A stretch of DNA of 64,000 bases from Chloracidobacterium sp. (GTDB taxonomy: Bacteria > Acidobacteriota > Blastocatellia > Pyrinomonadales > Pyrinomonadaceae): contig JADJXP010000002.1 in NCBI GenBank assembly GCA_016715795.1, forward strand, positions 1 through 64,000. The letters are read 5' to 3'. The notes beneath the pieces were generated by a model. It saw only the letters and a list, made by a program, of their open reading frames with translations. It searched no databases and had not been told where the DNA came from. Below, piece after piece: positions 49,962 through 59,176 of this stretch (positions are counted from its first letter, which is position 1; each line of letters starts with the position of its first letter). Both the position numbers and the translations under genes were made by a program.

Positions 49962-52900
49962 ATGTTTCGAAGAATATGTTTACGTGCGTATGTCGTGTGC
50001 GCCCTACTTGCTGTACTGACCTCGGTTACGGTCGCTCAAGACCTCGATAATGTGTCAATCGCAGGCCGTTTGGCTGATAGCAATGGCCTTGCTGTGGTCG
50101 GCGCGTCAGTGACGGCAACACTCGTTGAGACCGGCGAGACCCGCACCGTCACCACCAACGACGACGGTCGTTACAAGATCGTCCAGTTGAAGCCGGGAAC
50201 ATATAAAGTGAAGGCTGAGGCGAGTGGCTTTGGGGTACAGGTTACCGAAGAGATTCGGACGATTGCGGCGCAGAATGTGGTGCAGGACTTCAGCCTGTCG
50301 CCGGCGGACGTTCGGGCTGAAACGACCGTGACAGTTACAGGCGACGATGGCCCGGTTGTTGATACCACTCGGACGGTCGTCGGCGGCACGGTGACCGAAC
50401 GAGAGATCGAGGAACTTCCGAACAATACCCGTAATCCATTTGATCTGGTGCTGACTCTCGGAGGCGTTACCGAGGAACCCCTTTCGACGCGAGATCTATC
50501 CGGGGATCGCGGCACGCGCGGCAGCTATGCTCAGGGAACAACGCCCGAGGAGGCCGGGACGTTCGCCCTTTCGGGAGGAGCTGCCTACTCAAACAATATT
50601 ACGGTTGACGGCCTGGATAACAACGACGATCGCTCGGCCGGCTTTCGCTTCCAGCCGTCGTTAGAGTCTGTGGCCGAAGTGCAAGTCATAACCAACCAGT
50701 TTTCGGCGGAATACGGCCGGGCCTCAGGCGGTCGCGTCAATATCCGCACGCGCGGCGGCAGCAATCGCTATCGCGGCCGAGCGTTCTATTTCTTCCGAGA
50801 CGAAGCGCTGAATGCAAATACATGGAACAACAATCGTCGAGGCATCGCACGCGCGCCACTTCAGAACCACGACCCTGGCTTTACATTCGGCGGGCCGATA
50901 ATCAAGAACAAGTTGTTTTTCTTTGCCTCGTATGAATATGACAAGTACCTTGAGGATACGATAATCGACGTGTTTGTCCCGGTCGATAATCAATCCCGAC
51001 TCGACTTGCCTGCACCGACCAATCCGTCGCAGACATACCCATCGAACAGCGGTTCGAATTTTATCCTCGTTGCTCCCTATATCTCTCTGGCGGACACTCC
51101 GTCGAAACGACATACGTTCTCGACTCGTATCGATTGGAACGCCAACGCAAAGAACTCATTTACTTTCGCGTATCAGTTGGGCCGTTTTAACGACCTCAGG
51201 CAGTATTCGGGTACCAACCGCCTTGCCGACGCCCTGATCGGCCGCGTTCGAAATACGGACGGCTTTAACGCCACGCATAACTTGGTCCTCGGAGCGAATG
51301 ATGTCAATCAACTGCGATTTCAATACTCGCGGCTACGGCCGTCGGCCGCCCCTGTCGGCGGTTCCGGTGCCCCGGTCGTTATTGTTGGCGGATTTACACC
51401 GCCGGGCGAACCGTTCTCGGCCAGTCAGATATTCAGCGCGTCAACATCAGGATCAAGCGACCGTAAAGAGGACCGCATTCAGATCCAGGACACCTATACG
51501 CACATCGCCGGCTCGCATAACCTTCGCTTTGGCGGCGATTTTCATAATGTCGACACCGAGTACATCGATAGATTCGACGCCACTGGAACGTACCGATTTT
51601 CTAACTTCTATTTCTTTAACCAGAATAACGTCACGAGCTTTCAGCAGAACTTCAACACGTCGTCCGCTTTGACGAACAAGTATTATGGCTTTTTTGGCCA
51701 GGATGAATGGCGGATCAGACCGCGCTTTACGCTGAGCTTTGGTCTTCGTTATGAGCGCGAAACGATCATTGGCGATAAGGACAACTGGGGACCGCGTCTT
51801 TCATTCGCCTGGAATCCGCTCAAAGGTGACAAGACGGTCATCCGCTTTGGTGCAGGCCGGTTCTTTAACCGTGTGCTGCTTCGCACGGTTGACGATTTTA
51901 CATCGGGTGCTCAGGAGTTGCGTTTCGATTCACGAATACGGTTTCCGGCTAACGTAGAGTTCGCCCGTATCCGAACTTTCCTAAGTCAGCAATTCCCCAA
52001 TCCGCTGACGCTCGATACAGCTATCCAGGTCAATGCGACCGAGACGATGACCGTGAGAGAGCTGTCCCGCACGGGTGGCTTTCGCGAACTTGATCCAAAT
52101 ATCAAGATCCCTGAAAGTTATCAGTTCAACGTCGGATTTGAGCGCGAGATCTTTAAGGGTATCGTCTTCGAGACAAACGCAACGTACAACCGTACAATTC
52201 ACCTCTGGCGCGAGAAGAATATCAATGCCCCGGTGCTGCCTGCGGGCACGCCCGACCGCGACAACGACGGCCGTATCACGTTTACTGACTATCTTCTGGG
52301 CGTCAATACAGGAATTTCCCGGTTCTTCCTTGGCTCGCCAACTGACGACGTAGGGTTACTGGACCTTAACGGCGGATCATGCAGCGCGAGCGAGGTATGT
52401 AATGTAAATCTGAATTCATCCCAGAATAGGTCCGACTGCGAAAGTGCGCTCGACCCGATAAATTCACCTACGCTTTCGCCAATATGCCGCGCCTTGGCCG
52501 CGATCCACCCCTTACGTCCCGGCTTTGCCTCGGGCAATCTCAGCCAGTTTGAGCATGTTTACTCGCCGGGCCGCAGCCAGTACATGGGCATCACATTTGA
52601 GCTGCGAAACCGATATAGAAAATGGGGCCATGGATTTGCGGGTTCGATGCGGCTCGTTTATACACTTTCGAGCCTAAAGGATGACGGTATCGTCAACACA
52701 TCGTCGCCTCAGGTCGTGGGCGATTTTGCATCAGAATACTCACGGAGCCTGCTCGACCGTCGCCACCGCATTGCGTTTACAGGGACATTCGACACGCCGA
52801 CGTGGCTCGGCAAGCTGCGATTTTCGCCGCTTTTCCGATTTGGCACGAGTGCTCCTTTCAATGTTTCCGTTGGTGGAAATGATCGAAACCTCGACGATGT

Positions 52901-53303
52901 CGGGACCGATCGTCCGAACTTTAGCGGCGACCTGAAAGATCTCAAATGGCGCACATTCGGGACCGCCTTTCCTGCGTCATTGGCTGCTCAACTTTCTCAG
53001 CCGACCATTGGCAGCCCGGGCAATTTGCCGCGCAATGCCGGCCATGGTCCGCGTCAGTATATCTTTGACCTGAATATTAGCCGCATCTTTAAGTTCGGCG
53101 ACCGTTATCAGCTTCGGCCGTCGGCCGAATTCGGTAATGTGCTGAACTGGCGTGTTTTCAGCTTCGGGTCGAATTTCATCAATTTTGACAGTCTCAATTC
53201 GTCTAACGCGATCCTTCGCCAGAGTGCGATGGATCAATTCCTGGCACCGACACGGACCTATCGGCCGCGAACGGTGAGATTGGGTCTTCGGTTTGATTTC
53301 TAG
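49962..53303 (+). CDS. TonB-dependent receptor with carboxypeptidase-regulatory-like domain (Oar-like)
   Basis: A 1113-residue outer-membrane beta-barrel that probably imports a large ligand or acts as an adhesin. A signal peptide ends at VTVAQ. Residues about 30-120 are a CarboxypepD_reg domain (IAGRLADSNGLAVVGASVTA, then PGTYKVKAEASGFG). The plug contains NNITVDGLDNNDDRSAG and QVITNQFSAEYGRASGGRVN, the Oar-family pattern. The protein ends in LGLRFDF, a barrel terminal phenylalanine. AAGGAG precedes the ATG. Such receptors are highly expanded in Acidobacteriota; the ligand is unknown and a TonB box was not identified. Confidence 0.94.
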   Translation: MFRRICLRAYVVCALLAVLTSVTVAQDLDNVSIAGRLADSNGLAVVGASVTATLVETGETRTVTTNDDGRYKIVQLKPGTYKVKAEASGFGVQVTEEIRTIAAQNVVQDFSLSPADVRAETTVTVTGDDGPVVDTTRTVVGGTVTEREIEELPNNTRNPFDLVLTLGGVTEEPLSTRDLSGDRGTRGSYAQGTTPEEAGTFALSGGAAYSNNITVDGLDNNDDRSAGFRFQPSLESVAEVQVITNQFSAEYGRASGGRVNIRTRGGSNRYRGRAFYFFRDEALNANTWNNNRRGIARAPLQNHDPGFTFGGPIIKNKLFFFASYEYDKYLEDTIIDVFVPVDNQSRLDLPAPTNPSQTYPSNSGSNFILVAPYISLADTPSKRHTFSTRIDWNANAKNSFTFAYQLGRFNDLRQYSGTNRLADALIGRVRNTDGFNATHNLVLGANDVNQLRFQYSRLRPSAAPVGGSGAPVVIVGGFTPPGEPFSASQIFSASTSGSSDRKEDRIQIQDTYTHIAGSHNLRFGGDFHNVDTEYIDRFDATGTYRFSNFYFFNQNNVTSFQQNFNTSSALTNKYYGFFGQDEWRIRPRFTLSFGLRYERETIIGDKDNWGPRLSFAWNPLKGDKTVIRFGAGRFFNRVLLRTVDDFTSGAQELRFDSRIRFPANVEFARIRTFLSQQFPNPLTLDTAIQVNATETMTVRELSRTGGFRELDPNIKIPESYQFNVGFEREIFKGIVFETNATYNRTIHLWREKNINAPVLPAGTPDRDNDGRITFTDYLLGVNTGISRFFLGSPTDDVGLLDLNGGSCSASEVCNVNLNSSQNRSDCESALDPINSPTLSPICRALAAIHPLRPGFASGNLSQFEHVYSPGRSQYMGITFELRNRYRKWGHGFAGSMRLVYTLSSLKDDGIVNTSSPQVVGDFASEYSRSLLDRRHRIAFTGTFDTPTWLGKLRFSPLFRFGTSAPFNVSVGGNDRNLDDVGTDRPNFSGDLKDLKWRTFGTAFPASLAAQLSQPTIGSPGNLPRNAGHGPRQYIFDLNISRIFKFGDRYQLRPSAEFGNVLNWRVFSFGSNFINFDSLNSSNAILRQSAMDQFLAPTRTYRPRTVRLGLRFDF

Positions 53304-53315
53304 CCTTACCATACT

Positions 53316-53342
53316 GGCCGCCCGACAATGGGCGGCCGTTTT
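53316..53342 (+). terminator. Intrinsic terminator after the TonB-dependent receptor
   Basis: GGCCGCCC (53316-53323) pairs perfectly with GGGCGGCC (53330-53337) around a 6-base loop, followed by GTTTT. Confidence 0.75.
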
Positions 53343-53422
53343 GCGCCCGGAGAAAATGTAGTGACGTGATCGCGAAGACGTGCTAGATTTGACTGTTGAA
53401 CATTTTTGTTCAACCGCATTGT

Positions 53423-54184
53423 ATGGAACAGGTTTTGACAGAGGCCCCGATCCCAGTTACCGAGACAACGATCGAATCGGTATTGCTCGACGCCGACCTT
53501 TTTGTTAAGTACTCATCGCCAGAGAAGGCATTTGATCTGCTTCGTACATCGTTGGAACGTTCTCCCCGCTCGATCGGGCTTCGCGAGAAAATGCGCGAGA
53601 TCTGCGTTAGGCAAAAGAACCTAAACGAGGCCGCCAAACAGTGTCTCGCCCTCGTGAGCCTGTATATTGGCCGCGAGGATTTTGACCTCGCCTACGACCG
53701 TTTGCAGGAGGCCAAGCTACTCGACCCGAGAATATCGGTCGCACCAGGCCTGGAGGCCATTCGCCGTGCCCGCCGCCCGGACTTCGCCGTCAACCGCGAC
53801 CGGTCGCCTCAAAAGGTGCGAACGGACGTGACCTTTGCCGGCAATCTCGCATACGTCAGCATCTTCGATTCGGTGCAGGTTATCGAGAGCTCAAAGATGA
53901 CGGGCCTGCTTATCATCAAATCTGACCTGCATCTCGGCAATGTTTCATTCAACGAGGGCAAGATCGTCGATGCTGAGTGTAATGGCCACAACGGAATTAC
54001 CGCGTTTCGGCAGTTGATCGACGTAAACAGCGGAACATTTGAGTTCTCGACTGCCGATCACGAATTTCCGGTGGTGATCAATGTGTCGAGCAACACCAAT
54101 TTTCTACTCGACGTTCTCACCGACCTAGACAATGAGCGGGCCGAGAAGCAGGGGCTTCGCGACGTTGGCACTGAGATCATTTAG
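53423..54184 (+). CDS. DUF4388 domain protein with tetratricopeptide-like N-terminus
   Basis: A 253-residue cytoplasmic protein. Residues about 20-125 are TPR-like helices (DADLFVKYSSPEKAFDLLRTSL, then FDLAYDRLQEAKLLDP). The C-terminal half (FDSVQVIESSKMTGLLIIKSD, then GNVSFNEGKIVDAECNGHNG) is the DUF4388 domain, also called PATAN-like, found in signalling and motility proteins of predatory and gliding bacteria. I take ATG 53423 over TTG 53396, which has no family support. It precedes smc with a 63-base gap holding an inverted repeat. Confidence 0.85.
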   Translation: MEQVLTEAPIPVTETTIESVLLDADLFVKYSSPEKAFDLLRTSLERSPRSIGLREKMREICVRQKNLNEAAKQCLALVSLYIGREDFDLAYDRLQEAKLLDPRISVAPGLEAIRRARRPDFAVNRDRSPQKVRTDVTFAGNLAYVSIFDSVQVIESSKMTGLLIIKSDLHLGNVSFNEGKIVDAECNGHNGITAFRQLIDVNSGTFEFSTADHEFPVVINVSSNTNFLLDVLTDLDNERAEKQGLRDVGTEII

Positions 54185-54212
54185 GTTGACTTTCACCTTC
54201 AGATACAACAAA

Positions 54213-54245
54213 ATATAGTGCTGTCCCGATTCAGAAGCACTATAT
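54213..54245. repeat. Inverted repeat directly before the smc start
   Basis: ATATAGTGCT (54213-54222) and AGCACTATAT (54236-54245) match perfectly across 13 bases and end 2 bases before the ATG. TATAGT within the left arm could be a -10 box. It may be an operator or a hairpin that limits smc translation; no ribosome binding site is evident. Confidence 0.6.
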
Positions 54246-54247
54246 AG

Positions 54248-57200
54248 ATGTTCAGACTCCAGCGCCTAGAGATCACCGGATTTAAGTCGTTTGCTGACTA
54301 CACGGAGGTCGTCTTCACCGGCAACGGCATTACGGCGGTCGTCGGGCCGAATGGCTGCGGGAAATCGAACGTATCTGACGCGATCGCATGGGTGCTGGGC
54401 GAGCAGCGAGCGAAGTCGCTTCGCGGCGGCGAGATGAAGGACGTCGTCTTCGCCGGGACCAAGGATCGAAAGCCCGGCGGCATGGCCGAGGTAGTGCTGC
54501 ACCTGATCCGAGACGATTCGACGTTCGATATCGATCAGAGCGAGCTTGAGGACATTGACGAAGCCTTGACCGGTATCGATGATTCGGCTGTCGATATGGA
54601 TGAGATACTCGGGCCCGAGCATGAACCAGAGTTTGCCGAGACGGGTGCCGAGGACAATGGCTTTCACGATGCCGTCGAGATCGAACAGGTCGAAATCGCC
54701 AAGGCCCTTGCCGTCGGATCCGCACAGGTCGTCGAGACCAAGGTCAAGGCGAAGCGCCATTGGCGACCGCGCTCATTCGCACTGGACTTTGCACCCGGCG
54801 AGGCCGTTAGCGTCACACGCCGGTTGTACCTGTCGGGCGAGAGCGAATATATGCTCAACGGCCGAGCATGCCGGCTTCGCGATATCACAGACCTGTTTGC
54901 GGGAACAGGTCTTTCTGGAGCTCACTACGCGATCATCGAGCAGGGTCGCATCGGCCAGATACTGTCGGCAAAGCCGGCAGACCGCCGTAGCCTCATCGAG
55001 GAGGCTGCCGGCATCTCAAAATTCCGTGCCCGACAGCGTGCCGCCGAAACCAGGCTCGAAACAGCTAAAGCCAATCTTACCCGCATTTTCGATATTATTT
55101 CTGAGGTTGAGACTCGTGTAAATTCGCTTCGCCGCCAAGCCGCAAAGACGCGCCGGTTCAAGATACTTCAGGAAGAGTTTCGCGACCTCCTGCGCAAGCT
55201 CTACGCCGCTGAGGGCTGTTACCTGTCTGAGTTGTCAGAGACGCTAAAGATCCAGCTTGCACATGCGGGCGAGGCTGAGACACATCTTCACGATGATCTC
55301 AGTAGAAAAGAGGAAGCGGCAAAAGATACTACGCAGCGTGCTCGGATTGCCGAAGAAGGCTTGGCCGACCTTCGCCGAATTCACGCGAACAATGCGCTTG
55401 AGCGCGACCGAGCGGAACGTGAGCATATCTATAAATCCGACCAGATCGTCGGGCTGAACGCGCGGTGTGAGACGCTCCGGGGTGAGATCGTGGCCAGTCG
55501 TCAGCGGCAAGACCTTCTTGCCAAAGAGATCGAGCGGCTCGCAGAGGATGAACGACGTGAGAGTGCTGAGCACGCAGCAGCCGAATCGGTGCTTCGCGAA
55601 TCCGAAGACGCACATCGGCACGAGTCCGAGGCGCTTGCCCTCGTTGAGGGTTCGATCGAGTCGCTTCGCTCCGAGTTGTTGCAGCACACTGCGGCTGTTG
55701 AGCGTTTCGATGAGATAGCACGTCAACTCGACCACAACCTTGAACGCCTCACCTTGCGTTCTGTTGGACTCGAAAAGGAAGGTCAGCGGGCGGACGAAGC
55801 CGTTGGGACAAATCAACGAACCGCTTCAAGACTTGCCGAAATGCTCACGGCCGAGGAAGCCAGGTTCGTCGGGCTTAACGCTGAAAAAGATGCCCTGCTC
55901 GCCGTGACAAGCGACGCACGCAGCGCATTGCGGGCCGCAGAGGCTGAACAGCAAGGCTTGCTGGATGAACATTCGGCCAAACGGCATCGCCTCGCCACGC
56001 TGCAGGAACTCGAACAGGACCGTGCCGTCTACACGCCTCAAGTGCAGAAACTCTTTACTGCCGCCAAGGATATCGGAGTCCGTCTCGGCGGTGTCCTTGC
56101 AGATCGACTTAATGTTGCTCCGGAGGCCGAGACCGCGGTTGAAAGGCTCTTCGGGTCGTTTCTGGAATCCGTGATCGTCGATTCGATCGACGATGCAACC
56201 CGCGTCTCGGCTTGGCTGAATGCGAATGACGTCGGACGTACCGCCATCATTGTTCTGTCGGGAGCTCCGGCCATTGTGCGAACAGCGGCCAAGGGTACGA
56301 TCGCAGAAGCTCTCGGCGTTTCTGGTGAACTCGAGGCGGCGATGTGGCAGGTTTTCCCGCGCGAGATGTCGGCTCGGCTTGTTCATGAGTTTGACGGTGT
56401 ATTCATGGGCGAAACTCTGGTCAATTTTAGTGGCGACATTCTCCTCAGCGGGCGCTTAATGATCGCTGGCAAACAGAAGGCGGGCGAGACCAATGCTTCG
56501 CTTTTGGCCTTTAAGCGTGAGTTGAGCCAGCTTGCGAAGGACTGCATCCGTCTTGACGTGGATATCGAAACGGCAAGAGTCGCTGTTGAAGCGGCTCGCA
56601 CCTTGCTCGTGGAGAATGAAGGCAGGATGGTCGATCTGCAGTCGTTGATCATCAAGGTGGATCGTGGCATTCACGGCCTTCAGATCCAGGTTAAGGCCGC
56701 TAAGGACGAGATCGACCGTACCGAGCGGCACCGCCAGCTTGTCGCCGACGAATCAGGACAGGTCAAGGCCGAAATAGATGACGCAACGCACAGACGTGCC
56801 GAAGCTCTTGCTGGAAAACACAAAGCGGATACCGCACGAGCGGATACGTTTGCAGATCTCGAACGCATTGCCGCGGAACTTACAACTGCCCGGGAGCTCA
56901 CTGAAGCTGCCCTTGCTGTGCTGAGCGAAAAGCGCATGATCGCGGCGACATCTGATGAACGGCGTCGGTCGGCTATATCGGCTCTTCGTCGTGTCGAGAA
57001 TGAGGCCAAAGAGATCGAGTCACGTCTCACGCTTCTGGGGCTCGAACACAATGAGGCAGAGGCCAAGATCAAGGCATTGCACGAGGAGATCACATCCATT
57101 ACCGACCGGATCGCCTCAGCCGGTGATGAGATAGAACGCGAGACGGGCGAGATCACTCGGGCGGTGACGGAGATGAACGAGGCCCGTCAGCTTTCTGATG

Positions 57201-58033
57201 CTACAAGCGATGAGCTGGCTGACATCAATCGTCGGCTTGGCGAGGCCCGCAACGAACGTGCGGAGATCGAGATCCGACAGGCTGAGGCTGTAACGGAGCT
57301 AAAGAATCTTGGTGAGAAGTGTCAACAGGAACTCGGCCTGCCGCTTGCGGACCTGTTGGGTGAGGTTACCCACGTTCCGGACTTCGTCCTCACTGACGCT
57401 CGTCAGCAGGCCGAAGACCTCCGTATACGCCTCGACGGTTTTGGCGCGATCAACATGCTTGCCCTCGAGGAGCTTGGTGAGGCCGAGGAACGCCACCTGT
57501 TCCTAACCGGGCAGCGTCAGGATATTATTGAAAGCATCGCTGCTACAGAGGAAGCGCTCAGCGAGATCAAGAAGCGCTCGCGTGAACGGTTTCGCACTGC
57601 CTTTGAGTCAATCAATTTGAATTTTACCGAGTTCTTTCAGGAACTGTTTGGTGGCGGCCAAGGCCAGATGACCTTAATGGAGGCAGAGGATATTCTCGAG
57701 GCCGGAATCGAGGTCGTGGCGCAGCCGCCAGGCAAGCGGCTGCAGAATATTCAACTTCTGTCAGGCGGCGAAAAGGCGATGACCGCCATCGCGCTCGTAC
57801 TGGCCATCTTCAAGTATCGTCCGTCGCCATTCTGCCTGCTCGACGAGGTCGACGCCCCGCTCGACGATGCAAACATCGGCCGCTTCGCCAGCAAGATTGC
57901 GGAAATGTCTGAACGGACACAATTTATCGTCATAACGCACAACAAACGCACGATGGAGGCTGCCCGTGCTCTCTACGGCGTTACGATGCAAGAGCCCGGC
58001 GTATCCCGGATCGTTTCGGTAAAGTTCGAGTAA
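54248..58033 (+). CDS. smc: Chromosome segregation ATPase SMC with an acidic insertion in the head
   Basis: Condensin ATPase, 1261 residues. The N-terminal head has Walker A GPNGCGKS at 33-40; the coiled-coil arms surround a hinge (about residues 590-720, VQKLFTAAKDIGVRLGGVLAD). The C-terminal head has the signature LLSGGEKAM around 1170-1178 and Walker B CLLDEVDAPLDD. Between AEVVLHLIRDD (residue 90) and VSVTRRLYLSGESEY (about 187) about 95 residues occur where typical SMC has about 8-10; the extra part is rich in Asp and Glu (DFDIDQSELEDIDEAL). The normal motifs remain intact, so the protein is probably functional. scpA and scpB are not nearby. Confidence 0.95.
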   Translation: MFRLQRLEITGFKSFADYTEVVFTGNGITAVVGPNGCGKSNVSDAIAWVLGEQRAKSLRGGEMKDVVFAGTKDRKPGGMAEVVLHLIRDDSTFDIDQSELEDIDEALTGIDDSAVDMDEILGPEHEPEFAETGAEDNGFHDAVEIEQVEIAKALAVGSAQVVETKVKAKRHWRPRSFALDFAPGEAVSVTRRLYLSGESEYMLNGRACRLRDITDLFAGTGLSGAHYAIIEQGRIGQILSAKPADRRSLIEEAAGISKFRARQRAAETRLETAKANLTRIFDIISEVETRVNSLRRQAAKTRRFKILQEEFRDLLRKLYAAEGCYLSELSETLKIQLAHAGEAETHLHDDLSRKEEAAKDTTQRARIAEEGLADLRRIHANNALERDRAEREHIYKSDQIVGLNARCETLRGEIVASRQRQDLLAKEIERLAEDERRESAEHAAAESVLRESEDAHRHESEALALVEGSIESLRSELLQHTAAVERFDEIARQLDHNLERLTLRSVGLEKEGQRADEAVGTNQRTASRLAEMLTAEEARFVGLNAEKDALLAVTSDARSALRAAEAEQQGLLDEHSAKRHRLATLQELEQDRAVYTPQVQKLFTAAKDIGVRLGGVLADRLNVAPEAETAVERLFGSFLESVIVDSIDDATRVSAWLNANDVGRTAIIVLSGAPAIVRTAAKGTIAEALGVSGELEAAMWQVFPREMSARLVHEFDGVFMGETLVNFSGDILLSGRLMIAGKQKAGETNASLLAFKRELSQLAKDCIRLDVDIETARVAVEAARTLLVENEGRMVDLQSLIIKVDRGIHGLQIQVKAAKDEIDRTERHRQLVADESGQVKAEIDDATHRRAEALAGKHKADTARADTFADLERIAAELTTARELTEAALAVLSEKRMIAATSDERRRSAISALRRVENEAKEIESRLTLLGLEHNEAEAKIKALHEEITSITDRIASAGDEIERETGEITRAVTEMNEARQLSDATSDELADINRRLGEARNERAEIEIRQAEAVTELKNLGEKCQQELGLPLADLLGEVTHVPDFVLTDARQQAEDLRIRLDGFGAINMLALEELGEAEERHLFLTGQRQDIIESIAATEEALSEIKKRSRERFRTAFESINLNFTEFFQELFGGGQGQMTLMEAEDILEAGIEVVAQPPGKRLQNIQLLSGGEKAMTAIALVLAIFKYRPSPFCLLDEVDAPLDDANIGRFASKIAEMSERTQFIVITHNKRTMEAARALYGVTMQEPGVSRIVSVKFE

Positions 58034-58047
58034 GGCAGCCCGACGTT

Positions 58048-59166
58048 CTAGGCTGCAACGCCGAGCAGCACGTCGCAGATGCGCTTCGCGGCGTGGCCAT
58101 CCCACAGCGGAATTTTGGGCTTGGCGTTTGCCTGCTCATCTCCGAGCACCGCAAACGCCACCCGTGTGATTTTTTTCGGATCAGTTCCGACGAGAATATT
58201 TGTCCCCATCTCGATCGTTATCGGGCGTTCAGTGTTATTCCTGAGTGTGAGGCACGGAATGCCGAGAACCGTTGTCTCTTCCTGCAACCCGCCTGAGTCC
58301 GTAAGCACGAGCCTAGCTCCACTATAGAGCCGTATGAAATCAAGGTAACCGAGCGGCTCGATCAGGCGGACTCCCGCATCCTCAAGGCGGCCGGCCAACC
58401 CAAATTCATTTATCTGAGCCTTCGTTCGCGGGTGGACGGGAAAGATGAGAGGTAGTTTAGCTGCGATCTCGACAAGTGCGGCGGAGATGGCATCAAACGT
58501 CTCGCGATCGTCAACATTTGACGGTCTATGCAGCGTAAGGACGGCATAATCATTGTCTTTCAGGCCGAGATCGGTCCTGACGGTCGAGTGCTCAGCGAGT
58601 TTGATGTGCTCCAGCAGCGAGTCGATCATCACATTGCCGGCAAAGCGGATCTTCGTTGCCGCCACTCCTTCGTTTGCAAGATTTAGGTCAGCATCCTGCG
58701 ACGTTGTGAACAGCAGATCGGAGATAGCATCGGTCAAGATACGATTGATCTCCTCAGGCATCGAACGGTCACCCGAGCGCAAGCCAGCTTCGACGTGGGC
58801 AACTTTCACGCCGAGTTTCGAGCAAACCAAGGCACAGGCAATAGTAGAATTGACGTCGCCGACGACAACGACCCAATCCGGCCTTTGCTCGAGCAAAACC
58901 GCCTCAAACTCAGTCATGATCTTGGCTGTCTGCACCGCGTGCGATGCCGACCCGACGCCCAGATAAATATCCGGCCGCGGCAATCCCAGATCAATGAAGA
59001 ATGCATCCGACATCGCGGGATCGTAATGCTGCCCCGTATGCACTATCAGTGGCTCAAACTCATCCGAACGTCGCCGCATCTCCGCATAGATCGGCGCGAC
59101 CTTCATAAAATTCGGTCGGGCACCGGCAATGAGGAGGACCTTCAGTTTTTCGGTTTGAGATCGCAA
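58048..59166 (-). CDS. wecB: UDP-N-acetylglucosamine 2-epimerase (non-hydrolysing)
   Basis: Converts UDP-GlcNAc to UDP-ManNAc. A 372-residue GT-B-fold enzyme. Family signatures are VLLIAGARPNFMKVAPIYAEM, IVHTGQHYDPAMSDAFF, VGDVNSTIACALVC, KVAHVEAGLRSGDRSMPEEINR and LTDSGGLQEETTVLGIPCLTLR. It lies 10 bases downstream of wecC and with it should make UDP-ManNAcA for a surface polysaccharide. It converges with smc. Confidence 0.95.
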   Translation of the reverse strand: MRSQTEKLKVLLIAGARPNFMKVAPIYAEMRRRSDEFEPLIVHTGQHYDPAMSDAFFIDLGLPRPDIYLGVGSASHAVQTAKIMTEFEAVLLEQRPDWVVVVGDVNSTIACALVCSKLGVKVAHVEAGLRSGDRSMPEEINRILTDAISDLLFTTSQDADLNLANEGVAATKIRFAGNVMIDSLLEHIKLAEHSTVRTDLGLKDNDYAVLTLHRPSNVDDRETFDAISAALVEIAAKLPLIFPVHPRTKAQINEFGLAGRLEDAGVRLIEPLGYLDFIRLYSGARLVLTDSGGLQEETTVLGIPCLTLRNNTERPITIEMGTNILVGTDPKKITRVAFAVLGDEQANAKPKIPLWDGHAAKRICDVLLGVAA

Positions 59167-59176
59167 GGTTCAGTGG

